From Lentisphaerota bacterium (GTDB lineage Bacteria; Verrucomicrobiota; Kiritimatiellia; UBA8416; JAFGTH01): DNA of 7,041 bases. The stretch lies in NCBI GenBank assembly GCA_016934225.1, contig JAFGTH010000256.1, positions 1 through 7,041 of the forward strand, written 5' to 3'. Below the pieces are notes generated by a model. That model made no database searches, was not told the origin of the DNA, and was given only the letters and a program-made list of their open reading frames with translations. Both the position numbers and the translations under genes were made by a program. Positions within the stretch are counted from its first letter, which is position 1, and each line of letters begins with the position of its first letter. Below are positions 7,005 to 7,041 of the stretch, one piece after another.

Positions 7005-7041
7005 TCAACGATCGTAAGAACGGAGCACGTCGTCCCGCGTA
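7005..7041 (-). CDS. Possible C-terminal end of an upstream gene
   Basis: From the right edge one minus-strand frame reads TRDDVLRSYDR and stops at TGA (7007-7005), 32 bases before the DUF4159 start. The other two frames also reach stops before or at the start region, so the coding frame cannot be proven. A TxDDVL ending would suit the C-terminus of a MoxR-type AAA+ ATPase, which is the gene expected next to this set, but eleven residues are too few to identify it. Confidence 0.25.
   Translation of the reverse strand, partial: TRDDVLRSYDR

Noticed and set aside
6973..7041. A promoter ahead of the DUF4159 gene
   Set aside because: TTGATT and TATAGC can be picked out, but they are only 10 bases apart, not near 17. 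The palindrome ACGATCGT there is short enough to be chance.

Overview
All credible genes lie on the minus strand and read from the right edge (7041) to the left edge (1) as one apparently co-directional cluster. It is a MoxR/von Willebrand factor A (vWA)-type locus. In transcription order it holds: a possible C-terminal scrap of an upstream gene (7005-7041); an exported protein made of two DUF4159-like repeats (5650-6972); an exported protein I do not recognise (4848-5591); an exported protein with a type II secretion pseudopilin-like stretch (3967-4773); a DUF58 protein with an intact vWA metal site (3000-3905); a possible 44-residue small ORF (2833-2967); a large BatA-type membrane protein with vWA and amidotransferase-like regions (649-2823); and the first 217 residues of another membrane-anchored vWA protein that runs off the left edge (1-652).

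The gene set suggests a Gram-negative bacterium of the Planctomycetes-Verrucomicrobia-Lentisphaerae group. DUF58, BatA-N/vWA, a second membrane vWA protein and DUF4159 often cluster there with a MoxR AAA+ ATPase. This placement is an inference from gene content; there is no rRNA or other phylogenetic marker. Base composition looks mid-range and even across the window, with no sign of a mobile element, tRNA, rRNA or CRISPR array.

The likely shared role is an envelope-associated protein-maturation or stress system. In characterised relatives a cytoplasmic MoxR ATPase works with a cytoplasmic DUF58 vWA protein and with inner-membrane vWA proteins. The three exported proteins at the front of the cluster would act outside the inner membrane. 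No MoxR gene is visible; if present it would most likely lie just beyond the right edge.

The less ordinary points are the clear internal duplication in the DUF4159 protein, two exported orphan proteins between DUF4159 and DUF58, GC-rich hairpins in the gaps between the first genes, and an unusually long 176-base gap before the BatA-type gene that contains a small ORF with a possible ribosome-binding site. No terminator or convincing promoter was found.
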